Source of the DNA: Paenibacillus abyssi
Lineage (GTDB): Bacteria; Bacillota; Bacilli; Paenibacillales; Paenibacillaceae
Length of the DNA: 58,810 nucleotides
Assembly (NCBI RefSeq): GCF_014640295.1
Contig: NZ_BMGR01000022.1
Coordinates: 1-58,810, forward strand
Reading direction: 5' to 3'
The notes beneath the pieces are model-generated. The model searched no databases, was not told where the DNA came from, and worked only from the letters and a program-made list of their open reading frames with translations. Positions 51,001-58,723 of the stretch are shown here, in pieces (position 1 is the stretch's first letter; the number at the start of each line of letters is the position of its first letter). A program made the translations under genes and the position numbers.

Positions 51001-51784
51001 AAGCAATATGGTAATCGATTTCAGTCAGAAATTTGGAGTCGCCGTTTATCCTCGCAATTTTCTCCTTGATACTTGAGAGCTTTTCATAACTATGAGTAAC
51101 AATAAAAATCCGAGCTTTTTGATAATAAACTTCCTCTCTTTGAAGTTTACTCAATAAATGCTGCGACTCTAATACCGAAGATAACTCTTTATCTGCTTCA
51201 TCTAGCTGGCAAAGATCAATCATGCTTTTGATTTGTTGTATCTTTTCATCTGCAAAAATATTATCTTCTCGAAGTTTTTCAACTTGTTCAATCATGACTT
51301 CTTTGAGCATCTCTCTAGACTCCTGAATCTCGTCAACGATGATGGAAGTTTGTACAGAAGATTCAAGAGACAATAAATTACCTCTTATATGTACTAAAAG
51401 ATCAACTAACTCGGTAAAGTACTCATAGAAAATACCTTCATTTTGAATTTTATTTCTTTTGATTCTTTGATAATGCTGGTTCACGTTCTCAATAGCCTCT
51501 TGAGCCATCTTAATCGCAAATTGATCTATCGGTTCCAAGTTAACCTTGTGCGTTTCAAAAACCCTAGAATAAATCAGAGAAACTATTTCTGATCGCTCAA
51601 TGAACTTTTGAAACGCAAAAGTGTCCAGCTCTGTATTATCAAACCTTTTATTAAAGTCACTAATCCTTAAACCTATTGCTTCTATTGTTTTTCTATCATC
51701 GCGTTTTAATTTTTTATCCCATGCTAAGTTGGTGATCCAGTTTATTAAAAAACCACTTGCTACACTACTTAGAACTTCTCCCAT
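48098..51784 (-). CDS. TPR - GreA/B-C-like - PIN protein, candidate defence effector
   Basis: 1228 residues. Residues 1-180 are helical with a conserved-looking start (SSVASGFLINWITNLAWDKK). Residues about 180-790 are degenerate TPR-type helical repeats. Around 817-850, DDPVSLLLLSEGKLTEEVELLDGKYEVVEVLS resembles the GreA/GreB C-terminal domain. Residues about 948-1160 resemble a PIN domain: SLILLAYLGLLNKLEAVSG, PEVIKSIEI and NRILVCDDLFIRK. The usual Asp of the first PIN strand seems to be Ser956. PIN domains tied to TPR and GreA/B-C domains are a known architecture in conflict-system surveys (from memory). AT-rich coding. Confidence 0.75.
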   Translation of the reverse strand: MGEVLSSVASGFLINWITNLAWDKKLKRDDRKTIEAIGLRISDFNKRFDNTELDTFAFQKFIERSEIVSLIYSRVFETHKVNLEPIDQFAIKMAQEAIENVNQHYQRIKRNKIQNEGIFYEYFTELVDLLVHIRGNLLSLESSVQTSIIVDEIQESREMLKEVMIEQVEKLREDNIFADEKIQQIKSMIDLCQLDEADKELSSVLESQHLLSKLQREEVYYQKARIFIVTHSYEKLSSIKEKIARINGDSKFLTEIDYHIACNSQEKNLFNEVLSRFRDFRYSREQLLLKEAYFEIAAGNFDKADELLSADGHLKIELLEHHIAYFYFGHVLLRNNDFQGAFNAFSKSWDMYKNIFYKYNALVAMYYMTMSDKENQLIRTKEFIGDTERLVSELLGVSYITDFFKEQNQVGFWEVVTELSLLVDPKTALSNIENIKDSLRQNKGIQSLFARVYYCNDMYEPAKAILLELWNLNTLNTVQLFHIFDIEKDWKSIIQRTDVTASENYTAHPTIEVLILKAKYKTCGYTSVQEEIITLAEKFSDAVFLLKELVHIMLENNDSEKFEALMEIIRRSKSSLDDADLNYLAEVLLDFHKGEEVRELLSNRIGYHEGLLSKYFASFGHFEEFSHETSSAYEQIKDLYNKSVRFRTLLKYKIDIEMLIPNWRKAIQTLEEYKMTFGLDDYSAYNTVISKMQRQDYDGIEDEIGYLLNTSNASFHFLVSSLRARQEKWGEAQTIALETLYKSFERINKETLAGYISLHFSNIDKEKPDVNFDHAVINSVVFLKKDNNIRKIAIHQNKQLLKESGEIKFECENYFHDDPVSLLLLSEGKLTEEVELLDGKYEVVEVLSIYVYFFRYCLEKLQGEYPEHDYFITHSGSTPEELIDQMKKTMGVINEGKHKQLEMYNFGVEIGMPISYLSGTSIESYAEMIISILNHKDQHLYAGEVSLHNDAEYIFSFSSLILLAYLGLLNKLEAVSGKCYLSPEVIKSIEIGMKESQKHTKISTGVIVLDDENQLTGYSYTDEDKKARRRLWTSLRLAVSKLTVEAVTIDDVNLYDPISKFSLDVDIETIELSKKTNRILVCDDLFIRKIQHTVTNSTNTTNIMGFLISESLVTYEELLDLLLRLLHLKYLYPLNSDVLLQYSVYINSLSDEDMKKSYFEKLKEIYKYILNDKSAHFYGTIHEEFVRTAISIGLNASWVYELLREPLNLKPLYKLVSESLQEMLEPEQ

Positions 51785-52352
51785 TTTAGCCCGCCTTTTC
51801 TCATAACGTTACTTACTTGATGAGTATGAAGCTCACACGTTCATACGGAAAAAACCCTCGCTTTATCCTCTGCAAATAAGACTTTAACCGTCAAAGTTCA
51901 TACGGTCTGTTTTCAAATAAGGCCTAATTATCTGGTAGGCACAGTTCTACATGAAATCGTTAAGTTCAAATCATTTAGTAAACACCACTGACTCCCCTCC
52001 GATCCCAGACATTCGTTACCTCTAGTTTGTTTGATTCCTCGTTGAATCGACAAATCCTTCCATGTCAACTTCGACTCATAAAAATAATTGAATGTCTTCG
52101 TGGGGCAAGTGTTGACTCCTTTATTCTTTTGAATTGTTGACCGCATGTGACAATCAGGAATCAGCACGCGCTATGGAGGGCGTCCGGCCCTTTGTCTGTT
52201 TGAACAGGGCATTACGAGGTATACAAGCGTGCTCTGGTTTGACCCGTTCTGTGAGTACTTTCAGGTACCTATTGTTGACTCCTCGTTGACTTCGAGCATT
52301 AAAAATACACCGCCAGAGCCGTTAGGCAACCTGGTGGTGTATTCGTCAATTT
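51785..52352. other. Gene-poor spacer with short repeats
   Basis: No gene that I can support. GTTCATACGG occurs twice (near 51838 and 51896). The word AGTCAAC with AGGA beside it recurs around 52035-52070, 52110-52135 and 52265-52295 on the minus strand. The terminator of the sulfurtransferase gene is at 52299-52343. A 47-codon open segment (ARSQRGVNNRYLKVL...) on the minus strand has no start. Confidence 0.5.
52299..52343 (-). terminator. Terminator of the sulfurtransferase operon
   Basis: Minus-strand stem ATACACCACCAG / CTGGCGGTGTAT followed by five T. The sequence just after it is the one repeated at 45.6 kb. Confidence 0.82.
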
Positions 52353-53210
52353 TCAGTTCTCTTCGTCCCCGGTCTTAATGGGATTCCCCTCATAGCTAAT
52401 CCAATCGCTCCAGCTGCCTGCATACAGCTTCACGTTACGGAAGCCTGCCGCTTCGAGCGCAAGCACGTTCGGGCAGGCGGTCACGCCGGAGCCGCAATAG
52501 ACGATGATCTCGTCATCCGGCGATAGATCGGCAAACCGCTCACGCTGCTGCTCTGCGCTCTTGTATCTTCCTTGTTCCGTAAGGCCATCCTTCCAGAATC
52601 GGTTAACCGCGCCAGGAATATGTCCTGCCACCGGATCGATCGGCTCCGATTCACCGCGGTACCGCGGCGCTTCACGCGAATCGACCAGTACGGATCCGGG
52701 GCGATGCAGCCGCTGCCGCACTTCGGCCTGTGTGACCACCATCCCGTCTTGAATGCGGGGCACATATGGATCCGCTGTCGCGCTAGGCGATGGGATCTCG
52801 GAACTCACAGGATAACCCGCTTCCTTCCAGCCGGCAAACCCTCTATCCAGAATAGATATCTCACCATCATGTCCCGTCCAACGCAGGAGCCACCATAAGC
52901 GCGCGGCCATGGCACCGCCTTGGTCATCGTAAGCAACAACATGATCACCAGATATAATGCCGATTCGGGAGAATACGGTTGCAATTAAATCCACATCCGG
53001 CAGCGGGTGCCGCCCGCCGCGCACATCCGGCTGTTTCGGCGCTGACAGGTCGCGCTCCAAATCCAAATAGTAAGCCCCCGGGATATGCCCCTCCCGGTAA
53101 GCCTGTTCCCCTGCATCGGGATCATTCAATAGAAAACGGCAATCCACGATCACAACCCGGGAAGATGCCAAATTGTCCTTTAACCATGCCGCTGATACGA
53201 GCCCCTTCAT
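52353..53210 (-). CDS. Sulfurtransferase with two rhodanese domains
   Basis: 285 residues, two rhodanese domains. The N-terminal one (VIVDCRFLLNDP...PGAYYLDLERDLS) is inactive; the C-terminal one has the persulfide Cys in IVYCGSGVTACPN. Similar to thiosulfate / 3-mercaptopyruvate sulfurtransferases; the CGSGVT loop favours 3-mercaptopyruvate. Its start overlaps the MFS stop by four bases. Its last 20 codons recur at 45720 and 42375. Confidence 0.93.
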   Translation of the reverse strand: MKGLVSAAWLKDNLASSRVVIVDCRFLLNDPDAGEQAYREGHIPGAYYLDLERDLSAPKQPDVRGGRHPLPDVDLIATVFSRIGIISGDHVVAYDDQGGAMAARLWWLLRWTGHDGEISILDRGFAGWKEAGYPVSSEIPSPSATADPYVPRIQDGMVVTQAEVRQRLHRPGSVLVDSREAPRYRGESEPIDPVAGHIPGAVNRFWKDGLTEQGRYKSAEQQRERFADLSPDDEIIVYCGSGVTACPNVLALEAAGFRNVKLYAGSWSDWISYEGNPIKTGDEEN

Positions 53211-54430
53211 TCGATAACCTCCGGTCCTTTACTTTGTAGTTGCATTCCCGATTGAGAATGCGATAATTGCTTCCCGATCACCATCATCGCCAGAACAAGA
53301 ACAACCATCAGTATACTCATCCCCGCGATCATGCCAAGCGTCCAGCTTGCATCATACTCGTCCATTAACCACCCGGTCAACCTCGGGAACAGCGCGCCGC
53401 CCATGCCGCCAAACGCGACAAGCAGGCTGGTTGTCCGCTCTGTCATGCCTGGCAGCAGTTGGTTCACGTACACCAGCGCAATCGCGAACACGCCTGCAAA
53501 CGACAATCCGCTGAGTCCGATAAAAAATAAGCTCCAGCCTGCGTGACTGGTAAAACTGATCAAGATCAGTAAAACCATACCTGCCACCACGCAGCCAAGA
53601 AGAAAACGGCCATAACCGGTCCGCTCTGCCACCCGTCCGGCAAAAATACGGCCGATCACCACCATACCCCAGAATAAACTGATCGTGGTGGCCGCTGTCG
53701 CTTCATCCATGCCCACCCGCTGAATCATAATGGAAGGCAGGTAATTGGAGAAACTCATTTCCATTCCGACATAGAAAAGAAAAAAAGTGATGCCAAGAAT
53801 GAGAAATGGCATTGCGGCAAGGTTATACCTGGCTCTGACAGGCTGGCTGACCTGCGCCGTCCTCGGTTGATAAGCGATCAGATCGTCCACCTTGCCAAAA
53901 GACAATGTAAGCCACAATAAGGTCGTCAATCCCGCCATCGCGGTAATGACCGGAAAGGCCATCTGCCATATGTCGTTACGAATTAACAGCGCGCCGACGA
54001 TCGGCATAATAAGTGCGCCAAGGCCAAAAAACACTTCTATCCTGCTCATCGCCGACGCTTTCTTCTCTTCCGCATACTCAATGACCATGGCTCCAATCAC
54101 CGCCTCCGTCATTCCAAAGCCGAAGCCTGCGATCGGTGCGATCGCCAGCATCCACTCCCAAGGCAGGAGCAGGCTGTATGCCGCCTCTGCAGCGGTTAAG
54201 CTGCCCAGCGCAAGCAGCAGCGCATTCCGCTTGCCGATGTACCGTGTCACCCAGGGAGAGATAAGCACACCGCCTAAAAATCCCAAGAACTGGTTCATAA
54301 TAAACTGCCCGCCATCACGGTAATTAAGACCGTAATGAGCCATTAAAGGTTCTAATATGGCACCCGATACAACATGTGCCATGCCAATCACTAAATAGGA
54401 CAAGCAGGCAAGCCAAATCATTTTTCGCAT
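53207..54430 (-). CDS. MFS transporter
   Basis: 407 residues, twelve predicted membrane helices, of the FucP/YfkF-type shape with no clear A-motif. Basic loop motifs (RYIGKRNALLLALG and RVAERTGYGRF) mark the two halves. Start ATG 54430 after GAAGGTG. It is the first gene of a two-gene operon with the sulfurtransferase, so a sulfur compound or thiosulfate-like substrate is possible but unproven. Confidence 0.88.
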   Translation of the reverse strand: MRKMIWLACLSYLVIGMAHVVSGAILEPLMAHYGLNYRDGGQFIMNQFLGFLGGVLISPWVTRYIGKRNALLLALGSLTAAEAAYSLLLPWEWMLAIAPIAGFGFGMTEAVIGAMVIEYAEEKKASAMSRIEVFFGLGALIMPIVGALLIRNDIWQMAFPVITAMAGLTTLLWLTLSFGKVDDLIAYQPRTAQVSQPVRARYNLAAMPFLILGITFFLFYVGMEMSFSNYLPSIMIQRVGMDEATAATTISLFWGMVVIGRIFAGRVAERTGYGRFLLGCVVAGMVLLILISFTSHAGWSLFFIGLSGLSFAGVFAIALVYVNQLLPGMTERTTSLLVAFGGMGGALFPRLTGWLMDEYDASWTLGMIAGMSILMVVLVLAMMVIGKQLSHSQSGMQLQSKGPEVIE

Positions 54431-54541
54431 AAAAACACCTTCATCATCCACTTCTTATATATTATGTAATTGCCCTAAATCATCATATCATGTTCCATGT
54501 AATTTGGTATAATGATTTCATCATCTTAGGGGAGGCCACCC

Positions 54542-55099
54542 ATGCCGCAGCAAACATCCCGGCTTCACAATAAATCCAACCCCGCCATCTGCCCTGCTCC
54601 TCCAGCCATTCCAGTGGAGCTTGCCGTTGTGCCGATGTCGGCCTTGCATGCGCAAACCATATGCACATGGAACTACCCGCCTCCTTACGATTTGTTCAAT
54701 TGGCCAAGCTGGGAGCAAATGAGCCTGAATCAAACGGATTTTGGCGACCCCGAGCTAAGGGAGCGTCAATTTGCCTCCATTATTGACACGACAGGAGATT
54801 TGATCGGCTTTGCGCAATTTTTCCCGCTGCTCGGCGTTACCCGTCTTGGACTTGGGCTTCGTCCGAGCCTATGCGGCACAGGACTGGGCGTCCCTTTCGT
54901 ACGTGTAATCGCCGAGGAGGCACAGCGCCGCGCACCTTTTGACGAGATTGATCTGGAAGTGCTGACATGGAATACGAGGGCAATCCATACCTATGAGAAA
55001 GCCGGTTTTCAGATCACTGACACCTATCAGCGAAACTCCTTACACGGCCCTGCCGAGTTCCACTGCATGGTACTCAAAGCTCCGGTCATCCCGTCTTGA
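54542..55099 (+). CDS. GNAT-family N-acetyltransferase
   Basis: 185 residues. RimI/RimJ-like: PMSALHAQTICTWNYPPPYDLFNW, acceptor region LIGFAQFFPLLG, acetyl-CoA loop RPSLCGTGLGVPFVRVIAEEA (the usual Q/RxxGxG/A is altered to CGTGLG) and WNTRAIHTYEKAGFQ. GGGGAGG lies six bases before the ATG. Target unknown. Confidence 0.88.
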   Translation: MPQQTSRLHNKSNPAICPAPPAIPVELAVVPMSALHAQTICTWNYPPPYDLFNWPSWEQMSLNQTDFGDPELRERQFASIIDTTGDLIGFAQFFPLLGVTRLGLGLRPSLCGTGLGVPFVRVIAEEAQRRAPFDEIDLEVLTWNTRAIHTYEKAGFQITDTYQRNSLHGPAEFHCMVLKAPVIPS

Positions 55100-55151
55100 C
55101 CGTAAACAATCAAAAACACGCCCCCGCGGCGTGTTTTCTTGGCCCAGCCCA

Positions 55152-56390
55152 TTATATTATCGCCATTTGCGCATCTTCTGTATCGATCATATCGATAAAC
55201 AATACACAGCCTTCTCCGATATGCGCCGTTAAGGTCCGCATTCGCCGCTGCGTATCCAGATCGGTATAAGTGCAGGATACGATCGCTTCAGACCGCCCCT
55301 CCAGAATGAGCAAATTTGAAATGAAATACGGTCTCCAGCTCCAGTTCGCACCCCGGTAATCTGTCTGCTTGCTCCATACTCCTTTATCGGCTCTAAAAAA
55401 GTTTGAAGATATCTGGATCCCATTATCCCGGCACAAATAAACCCGAACGCAGTTATCCCGCAGTCCGGGAAGCATTTGTTCAATATATTCGTCGGCAGCT
55501 TGCGGGGATTGAAAAGGCATACCCGGCATACCGGATACAAGCCTCACTAGGCGGTTCGCCTGCCCGCGCCAATACTGCTGGGCCGATACAAGCTTGTTTC
55601 GATGTTCTTCCAGCTCCTCCTCGATCAGATCGGAGAAATCCCCTGATACCCGAAAATCCGGCTCAGCCCGGGAGAACAAGAACCCTTGCACATATCTCGC
55701 CCCGATTTCGATTGCCCGCTGCAGCTCCTGTTTGGTTTCAATGCCTTCAATAAGAAGAGAAGCGCCGATCTGCTCGGCTAACGTTGAAAAGGACCGCAAC
55801 ACACCGAGATAACCGGCATGGACGGCACTTTTTTTCATCAGATGAATATCAACCTTAAGCAGGCTTGGCCCAATCTGGGCGATTCGGTCCGCATTGCTGA
55901 AGCCCGACCCCACATCGTCAATGGCAATCTGGCAGCCGTACTTACGGTAGACGTCGATCACCTCCCGCAGCGCCTTCATCGATCCACGGAAGGCCTCCTC
56001 CGTTACTTCAACAACGATACGGGTCGGATCGATCCGATATTTGTCCAGCAGCCGCAATGTAAGCAGTTCTCCGGTTTCATGGTACATCTTATACATCCAG
56101 GAAGGCCTAAGATTAATAAACAGCTTCGTCGGTTCCGGCGTCTGAGCAAGCTTAGCGAGTGCATCCTCCCGAACTAAGCGGTCAATGCGCAGCTGATCGT
56201 TAACATCCACCCTTGAATCGGCAAAAAAAGGGCCAAGCGTCTGGTAATTTTCTCCGATCCGCTCTCTGCCCAGCACCTCATACCCGACAATCCGCCTTGT
56301 ATCCAGCGCCACAATCGGTTGATAACAAGCCGCAACCCGCTCTACTTCCGGCATGGCAGGTATTGCATTTAAGTTCGTATGATTATACAT
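55152..56390 (-). CDS. YkuI-like EAL-domain protein
   Basis: 412 residues. The EAL domain (20-250) has YEVLGRER in place of EALxR, NLRPSW, VEVTEEAF, IDDVGSGFSN, LKVDIHLM and EGIET, so most metal and catalytic residues remain. After a helix comes a PAS/Cache-like domain (260-400), as in B. subtilis YkuI, which binds c-di-GMP but shows little or no hydrolysis. Start ATG 56390 has GAGGGAG upstream; the ATG at 56405 overlaps it. Confidence 0.9.
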   Translation of the reverse strand: MYNHTNLNAIPAMPEVERVAACYQPIVALDTRRIVGYEVLGRERIGENYQTLGPFFADSRVDVNDQLRIDRLVREDALAKLAQTPEPTKLFINLRPSWMYKMYHETGELLTLRLLDKYRIDPTRIVVEVTEEAFRGSMKALREVIDVYRKYGCQIAIDDVGSGFSNADRIAQIGPSLLKVDIHLMKKSAVHAGYLGVLRSFSTLAEQIGASLLIEGIETKQELQRAIEIGARYVQGFLFSRAEPDFRVSGDFSDLIEEELEEHRNKLVSAQQYWRGQANRLVRLVSGMPGMPFQSPQAADEYIEQMLPGLRDNCVRVYLCRDNGIQISSNFFRADKGVWSKQTDYRGANWSWRPYFISNLLILEGRSEAIVSCTYTDLDTQRRMRTLTAHIGEGCVLFIDMIDTEDAQMAII

Positions 56391-56530
56391 GACGGTCTCC
56401 CTCATGCAGTATGCATGTCAGAATACATAACATTAGATATGTACCGATTGTAAGGGAGTCAATAGTGAAAGTAAAGGTTATTGTAAATTATTGTTAGTAT
56501 TTCGCAAACTTTTCACGTTATCGCCGCATT

Positions 56531-56824
56531 TTATGTCAATCTGACGATCCGCAGCTCTTTGCCGTCCACTGACACCTCAATAATATGGAACTTGGAATGG
56601 TAGGTGACCGAGCCGTGTCCGACATGAATTACCGGCGCTTCCCCCAAGCCATAGAACACGTCATCAGCCAAAGCTTCAAGCACTTCATGGCGCTCTTTAT
56701 CCTCCAGCTCCGTCCATTCTTCCTCCGTCATTTCAAAAAACTCATAGCTGTTGCTGATTCCACCGACTGCTTCAGTCAAGTCCGCTAAAATATCATGGTA
56801 CTCCCGACCGTGTTTGACGCCCAT
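56531..56824 (-). CDS. Small acidic protein, unknown
   Basis: 97 residues from ATG 56824, eight bases after AAGGTGG. The first 60 residues are helical and acidic (YEFFEMTEEEWTELEDKERHEVLEALADDVFYGLG); the last 40 are strands (VIHVGHGSVTYHSKFHIIEVSVDGKELRIVRL). It looks like a conserved single-domain protein, but I cannot name the family. It is divergent from motA. Confidence 0.75.
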   Translation of the reverse strand: MGVKHGREYHDILADLTEAVGGISNSYEFFEMTEEEWTELEDKERHEVLEALADDVFYGLGEAPVIHVGHGSVTYHSKFHIIEVSVDGKELRIVRLT

Positions 56825-56925
56825 ATCATAAACCACCTTTCTAACATGTTTAATCCTAACAGCCTTATCAACGTCATTATAGTTTATTCTGCCACAATTC
56901 GGTAATAAAAGAACTCGTTTATCTC

Positions 56926-56952
56926 TAATCTAATCCTTAATTCTGACGATAT
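56926..56952 (+). promoter_or_regulatory. Sigma-D-type promoter of motAB
   Basis: TAAT (56926-56929), 15 nt, GACGATAT (56945-56952), against the sigma-D consensus TAAA-N15-GCCGATAT. One mismatch in each element, exact spacing. It lies about 85 bp upstream of motA. Confidence 0.7.
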
Positions 56953-57038
56953 ATATAGAATAGAGTTGTCGAATGAGCAATGATATTGCAAATTTTTCTC
57001 GCTTTATGCTCAAACCTAATTTTAAGACGGGGTGTCAC

Positions 57039-57839
57039 ATGGAAAAATCAACAATTATTGGCGTTGTACTCGGACTCGTCGCTGTTCTGCTTGGAATGTT
57101 TCTCAAGCATGCGCCGCTATCCAATCTCATTAATCCAGCTGCATTTGTTATCATTCTTGTCGGTACGGCAGCTTCCCTGTTCATCGGTTTTCCCATGTCG
57201 GAAATAATGAAGTTTCCCAAACTCATCAAAATGACCTTCATCAGCCAAAATCTTGTTTCCCGCGATGAGCTGATCCGTTTGTTCATGGATTGGGCGACAA
57301 TTACCCGCCGTGAAGGCTTGCTGGCACTCGAAGCAAAGGTCGATGAAATCCAAGATCCCTTCCTGCGCAATGGGATGCGTATGATTATTGATGGCAATGA
57401 TCAGGATTTTGTCCGCGACGTATTGCTGGAAGACATTGCTGCGACAGAAGAACGTCACAAGGCGGGCGCCCTAATCTTCACCCAAGCGGGTACTTATGCT
57501 CCGACACTGGGGGTTCTAGGAGCCGTTATCGGTCTGATCGCGGCACTTGCGGATATGAGCGATATGGATAAACTGGCACAAGCGATTGCGGCTGCATTCG
57601 TAGCCACGTTGCTCGGGATATTTACCGGTTATGTGCTCTGGCATCCGATTGCCAACAAATTAAAACGTCTGTCAAAACGTGAAATGGAGATCCGCGTCAT
57701 GATGGTGGAAGGTCTCCTGTCTATCCAATCCGGCGTCTCCACGATCGCAATCAGCCAGAAGCTGTCGGTCTTCTTGACACCAACCGAACGCCTCAAGATG
57801 AGTGAGAAGGAAGGTGAGGCGGTTGAGCAAAAAGCATAA
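57039..57839 (+). CDS. motA: Flagellar stator protein MotA
   Basis: 266 residues from ATG 57039 after GGGGTG. Four membrane helices (about 5-22, 32-50, 145-170 and 178-205). The cytoplasmic loop has the charged residues that touch FliG (near 85-95), and the third and fourth helices carry the proline-containing TQAGTYAPTLGVLGAVIGLI. It conducts ions with MotB. Overlaps motB by 17 bases. Confidence 0.95.
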   Translation: MEKSTIIGVVLGLVAVLLGMFLKHAPLSNLINPAAFVIILVGTAASLFIGFPMSEIMKFPKLIKMTFISQNLVSRDELIRLFMDWATITRREGLLALEAKVDEIQDPFLRNGMRMIIDGNDQDFVRDVLLEDIAATEERHKAGALIFTQAGTYAPTLGVLGAVIGLIAALADMSDMDKLAQAIAAAFVATLLGIFTGYVLWHPIANKLKRLSKREMEIRVMMVEGLLSIQSGVSTIAISQKLSVFLTPTERLKMSEKEGEAVEQKA

Positions 57840-58638
57840 GCACAACGACCATGAAGAACATATCGACGAATCCTGGCTCATTCCCTACGCCGACTTATTA
57901 ACTTTGCTGCTCGCATTATTTATTGTACTCTATGCGATGAGCTCGGTCGATGCCGCTAAATTCGAAGAAATGAGCAAAGCATTCAGCGTCGCCTTTAACA
58001 CCGGCGCGGGCGTACTTGAGAATACATCGGTTATAACCACCGGAACGCAAAAGGATAACAGGGAAGATGATAAAAAAAGCGGTGAAGCCAATCAGGACCA
58101 AGAACAGTTAAGCCGCCAAGCGCTCATGCAGCAGGAACAAGAAGATCTGGAGAAGCTCAAAAAGCAGCTCGATGAATACATTCAAAAAAATGGATTCACC
58201 TCACAGCTTGATACGAGGCTCAACCATTCGCAGCTGATGATCACCATTAGTGATACGACGCTATTCGCATCGGGCAGCGCAACTGTGAAGCCGGAATCGC
58301 GCAGGCTGGCCGTAGCGATTGCCGATATGCTGCAGCAGTATCCGGATTACAAGATCATCGTCGCCGGCCACACGGATAATGAGCCGATTTCTACGGCAGA
58401 GTTTGAATCGAACTGGGAGCTCAGCTCCAAACGGGCGATCCACTTCATGAATATCCTGCTCCTTAATCCGGAGCTTGACCGTACACGGTTCAGCGCGGTA
58501 GCGTATGGCGAGTACCAACCGGTCGCTTCGAACGCTACCAATGCCGGTCGGGCAGAAAACCGCCGCGTCGAGGTTCAGATTATTCGTAAATATATTGACA
58601 TGGAGAAAGTTGAAGAACTCTCTGTCCCCTCTGATTAA
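57823..58638 (+). CDS. motB: Flagellar stator protein MotB
   Basis: 271 residues from TTG 57823, which has GAAGGTGAGG upstream. One membrane helix with the ion-binding Asp in IPYADLLTLLLALFIVLYAMSS, a plug/linker rich in Glu and Gln, and a C-terminal OmpA-like peptidoglycan-binding domain (ASGSATVKPESRRLA, VAGHTDNEPIST, NRRVEVQI). It anchors the stator to the wall. Proton versus sodium type cannot be decided here. Confidence 0.95.
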   Translation: MSKKHKHNDHEEHIDESWLIPYADLLTLLLALFIVLYAMSSVDAAKFEEMSKAFSVAFNTGAGVLENTSVITTGTQKDNREDDKKSGEANQDQEQLSRQALMQQEQEDLEKLKKQLDEYIQKNGFTSQLDTRLNHSQLMITISDTTLFASGSATVKPESRRLAVAIADMLQQYPDYKIIVAGHTDNEPISTAEFESNWELSSKRAIHFMNILLLNPELDRTRFSAVAYGEYQPVASNATNAGRAENRRVEVQIIRKYIDMEKVEELSVPSD

Positions 58639-58676
58639 TCAATTGCTATTCAGTGTACGCCATAATTGACCAAGCT

Positions 58677-58723
58677 AAACGTCCCGGAGCGCTTCACAAG
58701 GCTGTCCGGGGCGTTTTTTGATG
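58677..58723 (+). terminator. Terminator of motAB
   Basis: Stem AACGtCCCGGA / TCCGGGgCGTT followed by six T. Confidence 0.88.

Noticed and set aside
51928-52167. Minus-strand 79-codon frame MLIPDCHMRST...
   Set aside because: There is no ribosome site, the codon use is poor, and it overlaps the short repeats of this spacer.
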